Source of the DNA: Calocera cornea HHB12733
Lineage: Eukaryota > Basidiomycota > Dacrymycetes > Dacrymycetales > Dacrymycetaceae
Length of the DNA: 57,481 nucleotides
Assembly: GCA_001632435.1 (NCBI GenBank)
Contig: KV423949.1
Location: forward strand, 1 to 57,481
Direction of reading: 5' to 3'
The notes under the pieces are model-generated. The model ran no database searches and had not been told where the DNA came from. It worked only from the letters and a program-made list of their open reading frames with translations. Positions 1 to 10,599 of the stretch are shown piece by piece. Position 1 is the stretch's first letter. Every line of letters starts with the position of its first letter. A program made the translations under genes and the position numbers.

Positions 1-468
1 GAAATCGATGATATCCTGGATGTCCGCAAGATTGGACAGCGCTTTGAGTATTTTGTCAACTTCAAGGACAAACCCATTGATGAAAGAACTTGGGTTCCGC
101 TCTCCGACATCTCAACAGAAGCCAATGAGCTCATTGAGAGGTTCCACCGCCGTCACCCTAGGCGCCCCCGGCCTGCTCGACTTGCAGTCTACCCTCCGGA
201 ACCTCAACCATTGGATTTCTCCAGTTTGGAACCTCTGAACCGGCCTGATTCACCTCCTCCGGATCTTCTGCTCTCACCATTCACAACCCCACCCGACTCT
301 CCGGTGTCTTCCCCAGTTGCAACACACACTCCTTTGAACCTTCCACCGTCGGAACCTTCGGAACCTCTGCCCCTTGCATCGGATCACCGGCATTCTTATA
401 TTCCGCCGCAACAGACTACTCTCCGCTCTGGACGCACAGCTCAACCACGTCCAAGACCTGACCAGTAG
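1..468 (+). CDS. Ty3/gypsy polyprotein, C-terminal end (integrase chromodomain), partial
   Basis: Frame 1 is open from the window edge to the TAG at 466-468. The first ~50 residues read as a chromodomain: the run DILDVRKIGQRFEYFVNF followed by ERTWVPLSDI has the aromatic and acidic positions of the chromodomains that end the integrases of chromovirus-type Ty3/gypsy elements and steer insertion to chromatin. A Pro/Ser/Thr-rich tail of about 100 residues follows, usual for such polyproteins. The stop lies 40 nt before the LTR, with a purine-rich stretch between. Gag, protease, reverse transcriptase and most of integrase lie outside the window, so I cannot say whether the element is intact. The visible part has no breaks. 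Confidence 0.8.
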   Translation, partial: EIDDILDVRKIGQRFEYFVNFKDKPIDERTWVPLSDISTEANELIERFHRRHPRRPRPARLAVYPPEPQPLDFSSLEPLNRPDSPPPDLLLSPFTTPPDSPVSSPVATHTPLNLPPSEPSEPLPLASDHRHSYIPPQQTTLRSGRTAQPRPRPDQ

Positions 469-508
469 CCGGCAGTCTCGCAGGTGCTCGACCCTAAGAA
501 GGGGATAC

Positions 509-745
509 TGTCAGGGACAGGTTCCGATGCACCGCCTTGGGCTTCGGAACCTCATAGCCGCCCCACTAGTATAAGTACAGACCCGCTGCAAGCGAGGTCT
601 CCTTGTCGTGTCAACTCATCATCGTCTTCCCCTGTACCTAGCCTAGCTCAATCTACCCAGTCTCCCCTCTGCCTAGTCCCTGTCCCCGCCCCCGGCTCGA
701 TACGACCAATCCCTGCCGGAACCTCGCCCCTGCCCACTCCTGACA
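509..745 (+). repeat. 3' LTR, 237 bp
   Basis: It starts TGTCAG and ends CTGACA, a perfect 6-bp terminal inverted repeat with canonical TG...CA ends. The polypurine tract is immediately 5'. A TATAAGT box near 570 would place the R region in the second half. It overlaps the 3' end of gene A as now read on the minus strand. Confidence 0.8.
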
Positions 746-1328
746 GGTGAGCCCGCTCGGATAGCAGCAGCACACGCACGTCGCTCCCACGCAGACGTTG
801 AGCACGTCCCGCAGCCAGCGGAAAGGCATCCCGAGCGTACAGCCGGGGTTGTCGTCGTCGATGTATGCGGGCAGGGTCTCGCGCGTGTCGCTGCGCTTTG
901 GGAGGGGGACGTGAGGTGTGGTTGGATCGGGAACGACGGGCGAGAGGGTGTGGGGATAGCCGAACTGAGATGGAGCCGAGGTGGAAGGTGCATATATGCG
1001 CGGTGCCAGTGGGGCCGTCACACCTTGCTTGGCTTTGACGGCATCTGCATCGGATGAGCAGCAGCATATGCTGGAGGAAGCGAGACTGACCGAGGTGGAG
1101 GATCCCTTCAAAGTTCTTGGCTGCAAAGGATTTCGACAGCTCCATGGTCAGACCGGTTTGTTCGAGTAGCATCGCGACCTTGGCAGGATCACAGAGAGAC
1201 TGGTCGACCTCGGAAGAGCTTTGGGCGATGGCGACGAGGGTGGAGACCGCGTCGAACTTGTCGAGCGCACCGAGCTTCTTGAGATGGCCCAGGACGAGCT
1301 CGTTGAAGGAGGGAGTAACGTACATCAT
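653..1328 (-). pseudogene. Gene A: family domain + Cys-rich tail, 3' end replaced by LTR
   Basis: Exon 1 (1328-1091) encodes the recurrent window domain: FNELVLGHLKKLGALDKF, then TLVAIAQSS and VDQSLCDPAK. A phase-1 GTCAGT donor follows. Exon 2 (from 1044) matches intact gene B in layout: a Pro-rich linker, then GCTLGMPFRWLRDVLNVC and CVCCC. Gene B continues with a second Cys cluster, but here the coding sequence runs at position 746 into the Ty3 LTR and reads on to a stop at 653. About 55 residues of the native tail are lost and about 30 LTR-encoded residues added, if it is translated. A TATAAAG box lies upstream near 1398-1404 on the minus strand. The function of the domain is unknown. ATG 1328 or 1325 could start the protein. 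Confidence 0.7.
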
Positions 1329-1831
1329 CAGGAGAGGGACAACTGGTATGATGGCGGGAGAGGAAGAACGCTGCGAAGGAGCTATTGAGGGCTGGTCTTT
1401 ATATGCGAAACGAGGTCCATCCTGTCTCTGGAAGTAGTTCTAGGCCCTAGCGCGCCTCGCAAAGCTGGGAGAAGACGGTGAGTGCGCTCCTTTGAGATGT
1501 CACGCAAATCCGGCAAGAGCACGCGGGAGGGGTGCAGGCCAGTTGGTGAAGAGTGCGCTTTGCACGAGTCACACTCCAAGAGCGCATCACGCGACGCGCA
1601 TGTGACTTGTTGCCACTCACTCTGTATAGCATCTCTGATTCCCACCCTTTCCCAAGTGCAACCGCGCGTCGTAAACAATATAGTTAGCATGAGGTGGGTA
1701 TATGCGTCTGTCCTAAGACGGGAGAAAGAGCTACTCGGAGGTTGAGGTGTAGCACGTCTTCCAGCCATAAATAGAAGGCTCTAAAGGTATAAACTCGTTC
1801 GAGAGATCAAGCCCCATCCTACACGCGGCCA

Positions 1832-2527
1832 TCAGACCACCGCGGCCGCCTCAACGACAACCATCCCAATGGCGAGGCAGTTGAGAACGTCCGTGCATGT
1901 ATCAACATCGCGCATCGTCTGCTCGTCACAGCAGCAGCAGCAGTTCTTGTCGAGACACGCGCAGGAGCGAACACAGCAGATACCGGTCGACGCCCAGCAG
2001 GACTTCACCGTGTCCCACACGCACTTGAAGGGTGTGCGGAAGGTGCATCCCTCCGTGTCGTCAGTGGCGGGTCGAAGACTCTGCTCAGTATCTCTGGGCA
2101 TGGGAAGGCGCGGCTGAAGGACGGGAGGTGGAGTTCGCGCGTAGTGGAACGGAGGCGGCGCCAGATGGGGAGGCTCGCAGATGCGCGGTGGTGGGGGCGC
2201 AACCGATGTGCTCTTGGCGCGGATTGTATCTGAGCGCTTGTATTAGCAGCAGGTAAAGGACTCCGGGCAACAGCACTCACCGATACAGAGGATATCATTG
2301 AACTTCTTGGCTTCAAACGCCCTAGCGAGCGCGATGACAAAGGGGAGCGCGCCGTCTTTCTCTATGAGCGATGCGGCGTTCTTCGGATCACAGAGTGACT
2401 GGTCGACCAGGGCAGAGCTTTTGGCGATGGCGACGAGTGTGTACACGGAGTCGAAGTTGTGCTGAGCGCCGTGTTCCTTGAGATGACCGATGACGAGCTC
2501 GTTGAAAGAGGCATTGACATCCGACAT
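1832..2527 (-). CDS. Gene B: family domain + Cys-rich tail, intact
   Basis: Two exons, 2527-2281 and 2229-1832, joined by a phase-1 GTGAGT...CTCAG intron, give 214 residues. Residues ~8-82 are the recurrent domain (FNELVIGHLKEHG, TLVAIAKSS, VDQSLCDPKNAASLIEKD). A Pro-rich linker follows (~85-125). The tail has about 14 cysteines, including CCVRSCACLDKNCCCCC and two CTDVLNC-type spacings, then a hydrophobic C-terminus. I see no signal peptide. The tail could be a metal-binding or membrane-apposed segment; I do not recognise it as a known family. This is the intact reference for truncated A and decayed C. A TATATAAGG box lies about 95 nt upstream. Confidence 0.7.
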
Positions 2528-2617
2528 CGTGAAGAGAAAGATGTAGAGTGAGACGATGAAGGGAGGAAGTTGTGGTGAGACGTGACGGTGATGGACAGAC
2601 GAAGCGTTCTTACGCGT

Positions 2618-2626
2618 CCTTATATA
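2618..2626 (-). promoter_or_regulatory. TATA box of gene B
   Basis: TATATAAGG on the minus strand, followed by ACGCGTA. The same box and the ~150 bp upstream of it (including a GCTGCTTCCA...GGCGCGC block) are conserved in front of relic C at 10744 and partly in front of gene A. Confidence 0.65.
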
Positions 2627-2629
2627 GTC

Positions 2630-3805
2630 ACGTATGCCGGTGGTCTGCCCTAATACCTTTCCTAGCGCGCCATTTGGAAGCAGCGAGAAGTGCGTGTCTT
2701 CCCTTCATCCAAATCCGGACCAGTACGCCGGAGCTGTGCGCGAATCGGTGAAGAGCGGTTCCAGCCGAGATCACAATTCCGAGCCGAGCACGTTGCGCGC
2801 GTGCCACTACGATCTTACCACTGACGGTCGCTTTCTCTTTTCCTGGCCCAGCATGTCTTCAGCGCATCCATGGAAGAAGCAGATCAGAACTAAGCTCACG
2901 AGACGGTCTCGCAACAGCTCAAGTTCCACGTAGGAAGCTCTCCTTCGACTGCAGACGAATATTCACCCATGTGAATCACCGACGTTGGATAAGCATATTG
3001 CGAGACCATCGTCCTTGTGTTTCCTCCTTCCGCTTTTATTCATTTCGTAACTGTGGGTCATGCAGAGCTTCTTTAAAGGGGATTATGACACTGAGGGCAG
3101 GACTGAGTGGTGGCCATCTGTTGCCGCGGAGCGTCGGAGGCCCGCCCGCTGCGACGTTCCCTCTCTGCAGCATACACTGCACGACATTGGGCATCAACAC
3201 GTTCCAACAGTGGGAACACACTTACCCTGTCCCTCTGGCACATTGGCGTTGTACTTCATTTTGTTGCAGATTCCAAGTGACACCCAAATCCCTTATCAGT
3301 CACACTCGAGCAACATCCAAGAAGGCACATCCCATGAAATGCAGACAATGCTGCCTGGACTGATTAAGAATCAGCGACAAGCACTGGTCATTGTTAATTA
3401 ACGATATTATCGCCAATTCCTAATCCGTCCAGATGTTCATTTGGGCCTCTCTGCCGGCAACAGAATTACGCAATGGGGGTGTTGACGGTCTCGCGGAGAA
3501 TATCGAACTTCAGTTTCTCGGCGCGCTGGGCATCACGAGATCTGTTATTGTGGATCCCGTCGGGAGGAAGTGTATCGTCGCAGAGAATGTGCACACCTGG
3601 CATTGTTGTCCCAGCCAGCTAGAGATATGTGATCCTCCAATAATAGTAATAAGCGGGGCAGTTGCTACTGAAGCGAGCGATTCAAGCGCGGCAGTACGAT
3701 AATCTTTCCGGCACACATCGGCATAACCCATGTTGTTTTGTTTCCCCTCTTCCGAGCCATTCCGACCTCAACCTCAAACCCCCCATCCCAACCCCAGCCC
3801 CGCGC
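2630..3805. other. Intergenic, no gene seen
   Basis: Upstream region of gene B and downstream region of gene D. The open frames here are short, lack codon bias and have no paralogue in the window. The part within ~200 bp of gene B carries its conserved promoter block. Confidence 0.5.
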
Positions 3806-6513
3806 TCAATCGACCTGCGCCCACGCCTGCGCCTGCGCCTCATCCCTCCGCACCATGCCGCCGCGGTCGCGGTCGCGGTCCACGCCCTCGTCCACGCGCT
3901 GGCTGCCGAGCGAGCTGACAGGCGTCGACAAGCTGCTGCTGACATTGCTCTCCTGCCTGCTGACCGGCCGCGGCTCGAGCAGCGCGTCCATGCCCTTCGG
4001 CGGGTACTGCTCCATCACCGGCGGCCGGCCGCTGCTAGCGGGCCGGGAGATGCCATCGGAGTACGAGGCGCTCTCGGACCGGGCGTAGCCCCCACTGCCG
4101 GAGCCGGCATCTCGTGCACCAGAATGCGAGTAGAGCGTCGTGTCCCCGCGCTCGTACGACTCGTTCGACGGCAGGCGCGGGTGCATCGGTGCCGGGTCGC
4201 GGCCGCGCTCATACGATTCCTTGAGGGGTAGCATGCGCGAGTGGGGCGTGTACGTGCTCGTGTCGCCCCGCTCGTACGACTGATTCGACGCGATGGAATG
4301 CGGGTACGGCTCGGGCGCGGAGAGGCCCAGGCCGGGCGGTTGGGAGTAGCTGTTCGAGGGCGCGTAGTTGTCCGGTGCCGCGTATGCATTGGCCGGCTCG
4401 TAGCGGTCGTCCGGGGGCGCGTATCCCGCGCCGTCGTCGTACTGGTCCGGCTGCGCGTATACGTTCCCCTGCGACCCGGAGTGGGTATCGTCCGGGCTGT
4501 CGACCTGATCCTCGGGCTGGTACGGTGCGTACACGGGCTCCTCAACTGCGAGGGGAAATGGGCGGTAAGCACGCGGGCTAGATAGCACATAGGAAGACAG
4601 CGACGCACGCTCCATCTTGACCTCCTCGGTCATGCCCTTGTCCGCGCCGACGCCCGAGGACAGGCTCCACTGGCATCGCTGCTTCATGCGGTGGCACGCC
4701 TGGCACGCCTTCATCGCCGTGGTGGAGATGGTGCACTTGTCCCACTTCTTCTTCTGGCAGTAGTCGCAGCGCGCTGCGCCCGTCTACGCACCGCACGACA
4801 TGTCATCAGTTACGCGCACTACATGGAGCATACGGCAGGGAAACGCACCTTGATGACCGCGACCCGCCGAATGACCTGCGTCATCGGGGGCTTGGGCGCC
4901 CGCCGCTGCTTCTGGGCCTTCTGCATCGGGCTCGAGTTGGGGTCTACCGGGCCCTGGCCCAGCCCCGGCGCTTGCACCTGCGCCATCGGCGGCGGGGGGA
5001 CGACCATCCCTCCGGGGAGCTTCATGTCCTCGCCGTCATAGGGCAGGGAGGGTGTGCCCTCTGTGGAGAAGCTGCTTGCTGAAGCCGACGCCGAGCCAGA
5101 GCCGGGGTACCCGACCTCCTGCTCCGGCAGCAGCACGGCGCGCGGCTCGTAGTCCCGCTCCCAGATCCGGTTCGGCTTGCTGTCGTAGCCCTGTCCCTGG
5201 GAGCCGAGCGGCGCGGGCTGGTCGATCGGCAGCTCGTCGCGCAGGTCCATCGGCCCCGGGCCCAGGTCGCGGTCCCGCTGCTCGAGGCTGAGGGCGATGC
5301 CGGGGGGCACGTCGCGGACGGCGGTGGAGAGGGTCTCGTTGGGGTTGCGCTCCCACTCGCACTTGACCTTCATCTTCTGGCACATGTGGCAGGCGACCCG
5401 CCCGTTGTTCGGTGTGCGTGTGGACTTGTAGATCGTGCACTCGGCGATCCCGCGCGCAATGCACCGCTTGCACCGCGCGTCGGCGACCTTGACGATGCCG
5501 GTCGAGCGGGAGGCGCGCTCTTCCAGCTGGGCGGCGCGGGCGGAGGTGGGGACGTACGACCGGCGGCGGTTCGGCCCGGCGTAGGCAGAGTTCGGGGCGG
5601 GCATGGGGTAGGAGGAAGGGTAGACCATGTGCGCGTCGTCCTCCTCGAGCTCGTCGATCTCGTCGTGGTAGGATGGGTCTGAGTCAGCGCTGGTCAGCAA
5701 GCGCCCGACAGACGGGAAATCCGAGCACGCACGTTCGGGCAGGGCGCTCCATTTCGGCCTGCTCGGGCCCGGCTCCTCGCTCTCCAGCCGCGGGCCGTAG
5801 TACTGCGCCTCCCTGATGTCTGGCTGTGCGTGCGGGTGTCCTTGCACGGGGAGGTGGGCGTGGTGTGCATGCGCCGAGGGCGGGAGGGAGAGGGCATGGG
5901 CATGGGCGTGGGCGTGGTTGTACTCCTCCATCGGGCGCGGCTTCTGGTCGTCCGGCGAGCGCGGGAGGGCGAGCGGGGGCAGCGGGCCCTGGTCCACGGA
6001 CGCCTCGGACTCCCACCGTGCTTGCACGCTCTGCGGGGGCGGGGTCAGTGGGAGCGGAGCGGACGCGGACGAGGGCGGGGACGGTACCTCGGAGTACTCG
6101 CGCTCTGAGGGTTTTCTGCGCAGCGCGGCTGTTTGCGGGGTCAGTCCGATCCGGGGACGGGTGCATGTATGCACGGGGGACGCACGATGGTTGCGGACAT
6201 GCTTGAACTCGCGGCCCTCCCACCCGACCATGAGGAGCATCTCGAGCTCCTCGCGCTCGTCGAGGATGCGGCTTGCGGCGTCCATGTCGGTGAGGGAGCC
6301 GTCGAGGTCCGCGCACGTCTTGACGAGGGCGACGAGGGTCTTGATTGCGTCGAAGGACTGGGCGGCGCGGTACCGGTCGAGGCGGAGCATGACGAGCTCG
6401 TCGAGCGCGCGGTGGTCGTTGTCGGATATGTCGAGCGGGGCGAGGCGGCGGCGGAGCGGGGCGGGCTCGCGCGGGGGCGGGGAGAGCGCGCGGCGTTTTA
6501 GGGAGGGGTCCAT
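3806..6513 (-). CDS. Gene D: family domain + two Zn2Cys6-like modules, 843 aa
   Basis: Exons 6513-6186, 6128-5733, 5678-4849 and 4783-3806. The first two introns are 57 and 54 nt, so the frame stays open through them; GTGCGT donors, CTGAC branch sites and agreement with gene E support them. Residues ~36-109 are the recurrent domain (LDELVMLRLDRYRAAQSF, TLVALVKTC). Cys module 1 is C311-x2-C-x7-C-x15-C-x2-C-x6-C348-x-W. Module 2 is C524-x2-C-x7-C-x9-C-x2-C-x6-C555-x-W. Both resemble fungal Zn(II)2Cys6 binuclear clusters apart from the x7 spacing. The C-terminus is low-complexity, rich in Tyr/Pro/Ser, with three SYERG repeats. A sequence-specific DNA-binding regulator is a fair inference; no target is known. 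Confidence 0.75.
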
Positions 6514-9500
6514 GATGGGTGTGCGGTGGTTTTGGGCAAACAATATAGCAATCACTGTGCACGGGGATATAGGAGAAGGAGAGGAGAGAGGAGAGAGGAG
6601 AGGAGTTGGGTATTCAGGCAGTCAGGCAGTCAGGCAGCGGGTCGGAGCAGGGGTTAGACGGGGAGCAGTTGGTGGTCGGGAGGAGAGAGGGGGAGCGGGG
6701 GGTTGGGTTGGGGGGGCAGCCCGGCCGGCGACACGGGCAGGGGGGCAGGGGGCGGCAGATGCCGATGCACGCGAGGGCAGGGTGCGGGTCGGAGTACGGA
6801 GACGCGCTCCGGCCGGCCGGGTGTCGGTAGCGAGGCAGGGACGGGCGGGACGGGCGGAGGACGGAGGGACAACGGGGGACAACGGGGGACAACGGGCGTG
6901 GCGATGTATGCGGGTGGAGAATGGGGCGACAGCGGCCAGGCTGGGAGAGGATGCACTGCGGCCTGGCCTGTGACGCGCACTGCGGCCGGGGACCGTGCGG
7001 ATGCCTGATGTCTGATGCCTGATGGGCTGGCTGATGATGCTGCGTCGTCGTCGGATATGCAGTGTCTTAACCCGGCCGGGCTGATGGGCGCCTGTGCGTG
7101 TGAGTGAGCGTGTATCACAGCGTCAGCGGGAGCGGTGCGTGTGCTTGCGTGCCCTGCGCTGGGCTGCGCGCGTGCGTGGACACGCCGTTTCTGCCCCGAC
7201 CGTTCATCCGACAGCCGGCGCGCGTGGGGGGGGCCCAACGGGTCGGGTTGGCTAGCGGCGGGCCAGGTGCCCCTGCCACCCGCGCGGACCCCCGAGCCCC
7301 GAGCCCCGTGCCCCGTGCCACACCCCCAGCGAGCCAGCCCCCGGCCACACCACTCCTGTCCACGGGCGACTGCTGGGGGAAAAGGAAAAGGATCCCCGGG
7401 CCTCGCGACCCGGCGATGTTGACCGTATTCGGCGGCCCGGCGCTCGGCCCGATTTCCCCCGCGCCGCGATTTTTTCATCCGTCCATCCGCCCATCCATCC
7501 CGTCGCCCTCCAGCCCACTCGGGCACGGCGCACCCGCGGCGGCCGTTCGCGTGGCGAGGTTGTCATTTTGATCCCCGGTTTCCACATCCCAACCCGGCCG
7601 CTCGCGCAGCCGACGGGACCGGAGGCCACGCCCCTGATTGCGCAACCGCTGCCGCGGCACGGCGCGCGTCGTCGTGGGGGCGCCCACGCCATGGAATCCA
7701 ATCCGAGTTTCGCCCGGCCGCCTCCCTTTCCCGGGGGCTTCCGTCCGTCGGCCAGCACAGCTCCTTTACAGTACTACTTACTACTTACAGTGACTACTAT
7801 GTGCTACAGCGCCGCTCCCTTCTGCCGAATGTTCTGCGTATCCCGGCCCACGCCCAACGCGCCACACCCAGATTGGGAACAGGGCTGATAAGCCTCTCAG
7901 GCTCACCCCCGGCCAGTCCGTCGCCGCGTCCGTCCCGGCTGACTCAGACCCTGCCCACACGCACGGCGCGGCGTCCGAGTCCCCTCGCGCCCGGGGCTTG
8001 GGCATGGGCTTGGGCTTCGGCTTCCAGAAGCGCGGAGTGCGAATACAGTACAGTACTCCGACTGAGCAACGGGAACGGCAGCATGGCCCGGCACGCAGCC
8101 GCACGGCGGTCGTCATCCCTCCCCGCGCATCAGAACGCCGCCGGCGATCACTCGCGCCTTGATGTACAAGGTTCTGCGAAGCGGGTGCGGGCACACCCGG
8201 CCACCGTATCACCGCATCACCGTATCACCGTGCGCACGTGTAAGCCGGCACACGCCGCCCGCTGCCCGCTCGCCGGCTGCCCACGCTTCCTGGCTTCCTG
8301 GCTTCCTGGCTTCCAGGCCTCGTCCAGCGTGTCTGTCCGCCGTGCAGACTCGACCGGCAGGATGGCAGGCCGTCCGCCGCGCTGGCGGACTCCTAACTCC
8401 TCCTCGGCACGCTAAACCGCTGAACGACGAAGATGATCTTGCTTTGCCCACGCTCACGAGTCGAGTCGAGTCGGCGACAACCTTGCCGGCCTGCCAGTGC
8501 AGAACCCTCGGGGCGCTGGGGCTGGCGCCAGATGCGGGCTGTGCTATCCATGATACAGTATCCCCTGCAGGAACCAGTGAGCTCAGAAGCGGGGTGGCAC
8601 ACTGCTAGGGAGCTACTGCTGCCTGCGGTCGTGCGCTGCCATCCCGAGCTGCATAGGATGGCAAGACAGTACCCCGCACAGGCGCGACTCACGTCGACAT
8701 CGCCGATCTCGGGCCTCAGGGTCTCTGCACATCGTCAACCGATGCCAGTGCGCGATGACTGGGCAGCGTTGCACCGCTCCCTGCTGCAGCTGATCGGCGG
8801 TGGAGGAGCGCCGACCGCCAAGTCCAAGTCCGCGCGATCCCAACCCAACCCTGCTTGCTCTGATCGACTCCGACTCCACCTCGGAGCCCTGGCTTGGAAC
8901 GGAACGCGCGGGGGACACGCCTCCGCCGAGGTGTCCGACGTCCGATGTCTCGGGCACATCGCCCGCCGCGGTCTGATGCGGAGCTCCGGCGGGGGGGATC
9001 CGACCGCGGAGGGGCTATCAGAGACCAGACGGTGTGCTCGTGCGCTGCTGTGCTGATGCTGGTGCGGGTGCGGGTGCTGTCCTGTGGCTGGCGGGGCATT
9101 GACTCGCGAGTGCTTGCGCTGCCGGGGGGTTATCGAGAGCCCTGCTGTGCTGCTGCTGCTGGGCGCGGCGCCGATGCTTCCCTCCTTCCCTATCTGCGCG
9201 GGGGTGCGGCGATCGCCCGCTCCGAGGGCCAGCCCGTGGCTGGGCCGCTGCCGAGGTCACTCCCGTCCTTTCGTTCAGGCGACGCCTTTCATCCTAAACC
9301 CGCGCGGCTCTCGTGGGGCCGCGCCCGGCCTTCGTCGCTCCCTCTGGCCGATCGCCGCGCTCTTCCAGCGAGAATGTGGGGCCCCAGCCCGGCTCCCATC
9401 CAACCGCGTGCGAGGCGTATGCTCACCCCCTCTCCCGGCCTGCTTTCTCAGCCCGATCCACCCGCGCGATCCTTCACGCCGCGGCACTGCCCAGCTGGCG

Positions 9501-9806
9501 CGTCACCCGCCCCAGGCAGGGATCCGGGAGTTCTCCCTCGAAGGCAGGGCTGGGGCGGGGCTGCAGTTACCCGCTTTGGAAGGCGGGAAGGGGTGCTCCG
9601 AGGACATGCGCGTGGGGAGGGCGTGCCAGCGGCGGGGGAAGAGGATGGCTACGCGGTTCACATCCCAGCAGGCCAGGCTGGCTAGGTGCGGTGGAGGGTG
9701 CGGAGGGTATAAAGCCACCGACGATACGCCCTCGGGTTGTTATCCCACCCAGCCGTTGATCCATATCTGCCCTTCCCTTGCGCACTCAGTCGACAGCTAA
9801 CCGAAT
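6514..9806. other. Long GC-rich intergenic region, no gene seen
   Basis: About 3.3 kb between gene D and the small gene at 9.8 kb. Long GC-rich open frames exist on both strands but are Pro/Arg/Ala-rich, lack splice-supported structure and overlap each other. Simple tandem repeats occur: a GGACAACGGG triplet near 6868-6897, a GGAGA-rich run at 6573-6605 and a TTCCTGGC triplet near 8288-8312. It probably holds the gene D promoter. Confidence 0.5.
9708..9714 (+). promoter_or_regulatory. TATA box of the 9.8-kb gene
   Basis: TATAAAG, 93 nt upstream of the ATG at 9807, in an otherwise GC-rich stretch. Confidence 0.55.
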
Positions 9807-10125
9807 ATGAACGCCCAGGGTGAGCGTCCCCCTCATTGCGCCGCCACCTCGTCTGACCCGTCCGGCACACAGCCAACAACACCGCCGCTCCGACCCCGGC
9901 AGCCACCCAACTGAGGAAGCTCTCCATCTCAGACGTCATGTCCGTCCCCTCCCCCCATCCCCTGCCGTGCACCCCGGAGCTCATGCGCTGCCCAGGTCCA
10001 ACGAGCGCAAGCAGCGCTGGGCGCAGGACGCCAACAGGTCGCCCACGAGCAGGAGCTACCTCAAGCCGGGCGTGTCCGAGTTCTTCGGCGCGTTCTTCAC
10101 GTCCGGCGAGCAGGGCAAGAAATGA
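9807..10125 (+). CDS. Small hypothetical protein, 69 aa
   Basis: Three exons fit the local splice rules: 9807-9819 (GTGAGC donor), 9873-9939 (GTCCGT donor) and 9996-10125. The joined frame starts MNAQANNTAAPTPAATQLRK and ends with SYLKPGVSEFFGAFF then TSGEQGKK. A TATA box 93 nt upstream and the recovery of one frame after both introns support a real gene. It is small, soluble and charged, without a signal peptide or membrane segment. I do not recognise a family. The weak point is the second intron, whose donor is non-canonical within +3 to +6. Confidence 0.55.
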
Positions 10126-10599
10126 CCGGCCCGCTACGGTGTGTGCGACCCTATCGTGGGGAAGCGTAGATGGCTCAACGCCGTCTTCAGTACAGTAGCG
10201 ACGTGATGCACAAAGCGACAGGGCCCTGGGCTTCGCGCGTCGGCGAGAGAACAGTCGGCTGCACCACAGCCGCGCTGTGTGGCTCAGACTCGATTTTATC
10301 TGGGAACAAGGCTATGCATGCCAGATAGTCAAAATAAATGAAAGCGCAACAGGGTTATAATGATACTATGATCGCAGCATCATTGTCCAATGTCGGAGAC
10401 TCATCTTGGTGAAGATTAGGCGGCAGTTGAAGGCCAGCGTCGTGGAATGGCTCGCGCTGTCTGGACCGTGTTGTGAGCTTGCTAAGCTGCGTCATCCATG
10501 GATTCGCTGAAGCCACGCAGCACCAGGCACAGAGAAAGCGAGAGTCAGTCGCAGGCCCGTGGCCCGCAACATGTTCCCTCAGAACTGTGATAAGTATTG
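10126..10599. other. Intergenic, no gene seen
   Basis: 3' flank of the small gene. An AT-richer stretch around 10310-10380 could hold its polyadenylation signals. No coding frame is supportable. Confidence 0.4.

Larger units (their letters stand above)
1..745 (+). mobile_element. Ty3/gypsy LTR retrotransposon, 3' end
   Basis: The visible part is the integrase C-terminus, a polypurine tract (AAGAAGGGGATA, 496-507) and the 3' LTR. The LTR abuts the coding sequence of gene A at position 746, so the element has inserted into that gene. The 5' half and the left target-site duplicate lie outside the window. Confidence 0.8.

Noticed and set aside
1832..2101. Gene B tail as an independent small Cys-rich secreted protein starting at an internal Met
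   Set aside because: The upstream exon joins in phase with the family domain, the same layout is seen in gene A and relic C, and there is no signal peptide.
5816..6973. 385-codon plus-strand open frame
   Set aside because: It is the antisense of gene D exons 1-2 and its GC-rich upstream DNA. Arg/Gly/Ala-rich composition, while gene D on the other strand has motifs, introns and paralogues.
6654..7526. 290-codon minus-strand open frame upstream of gene D
   Set aside because: Pro/Arg-rich product of GC-rich DNA with competing frames in several phases; no recognisable motif.
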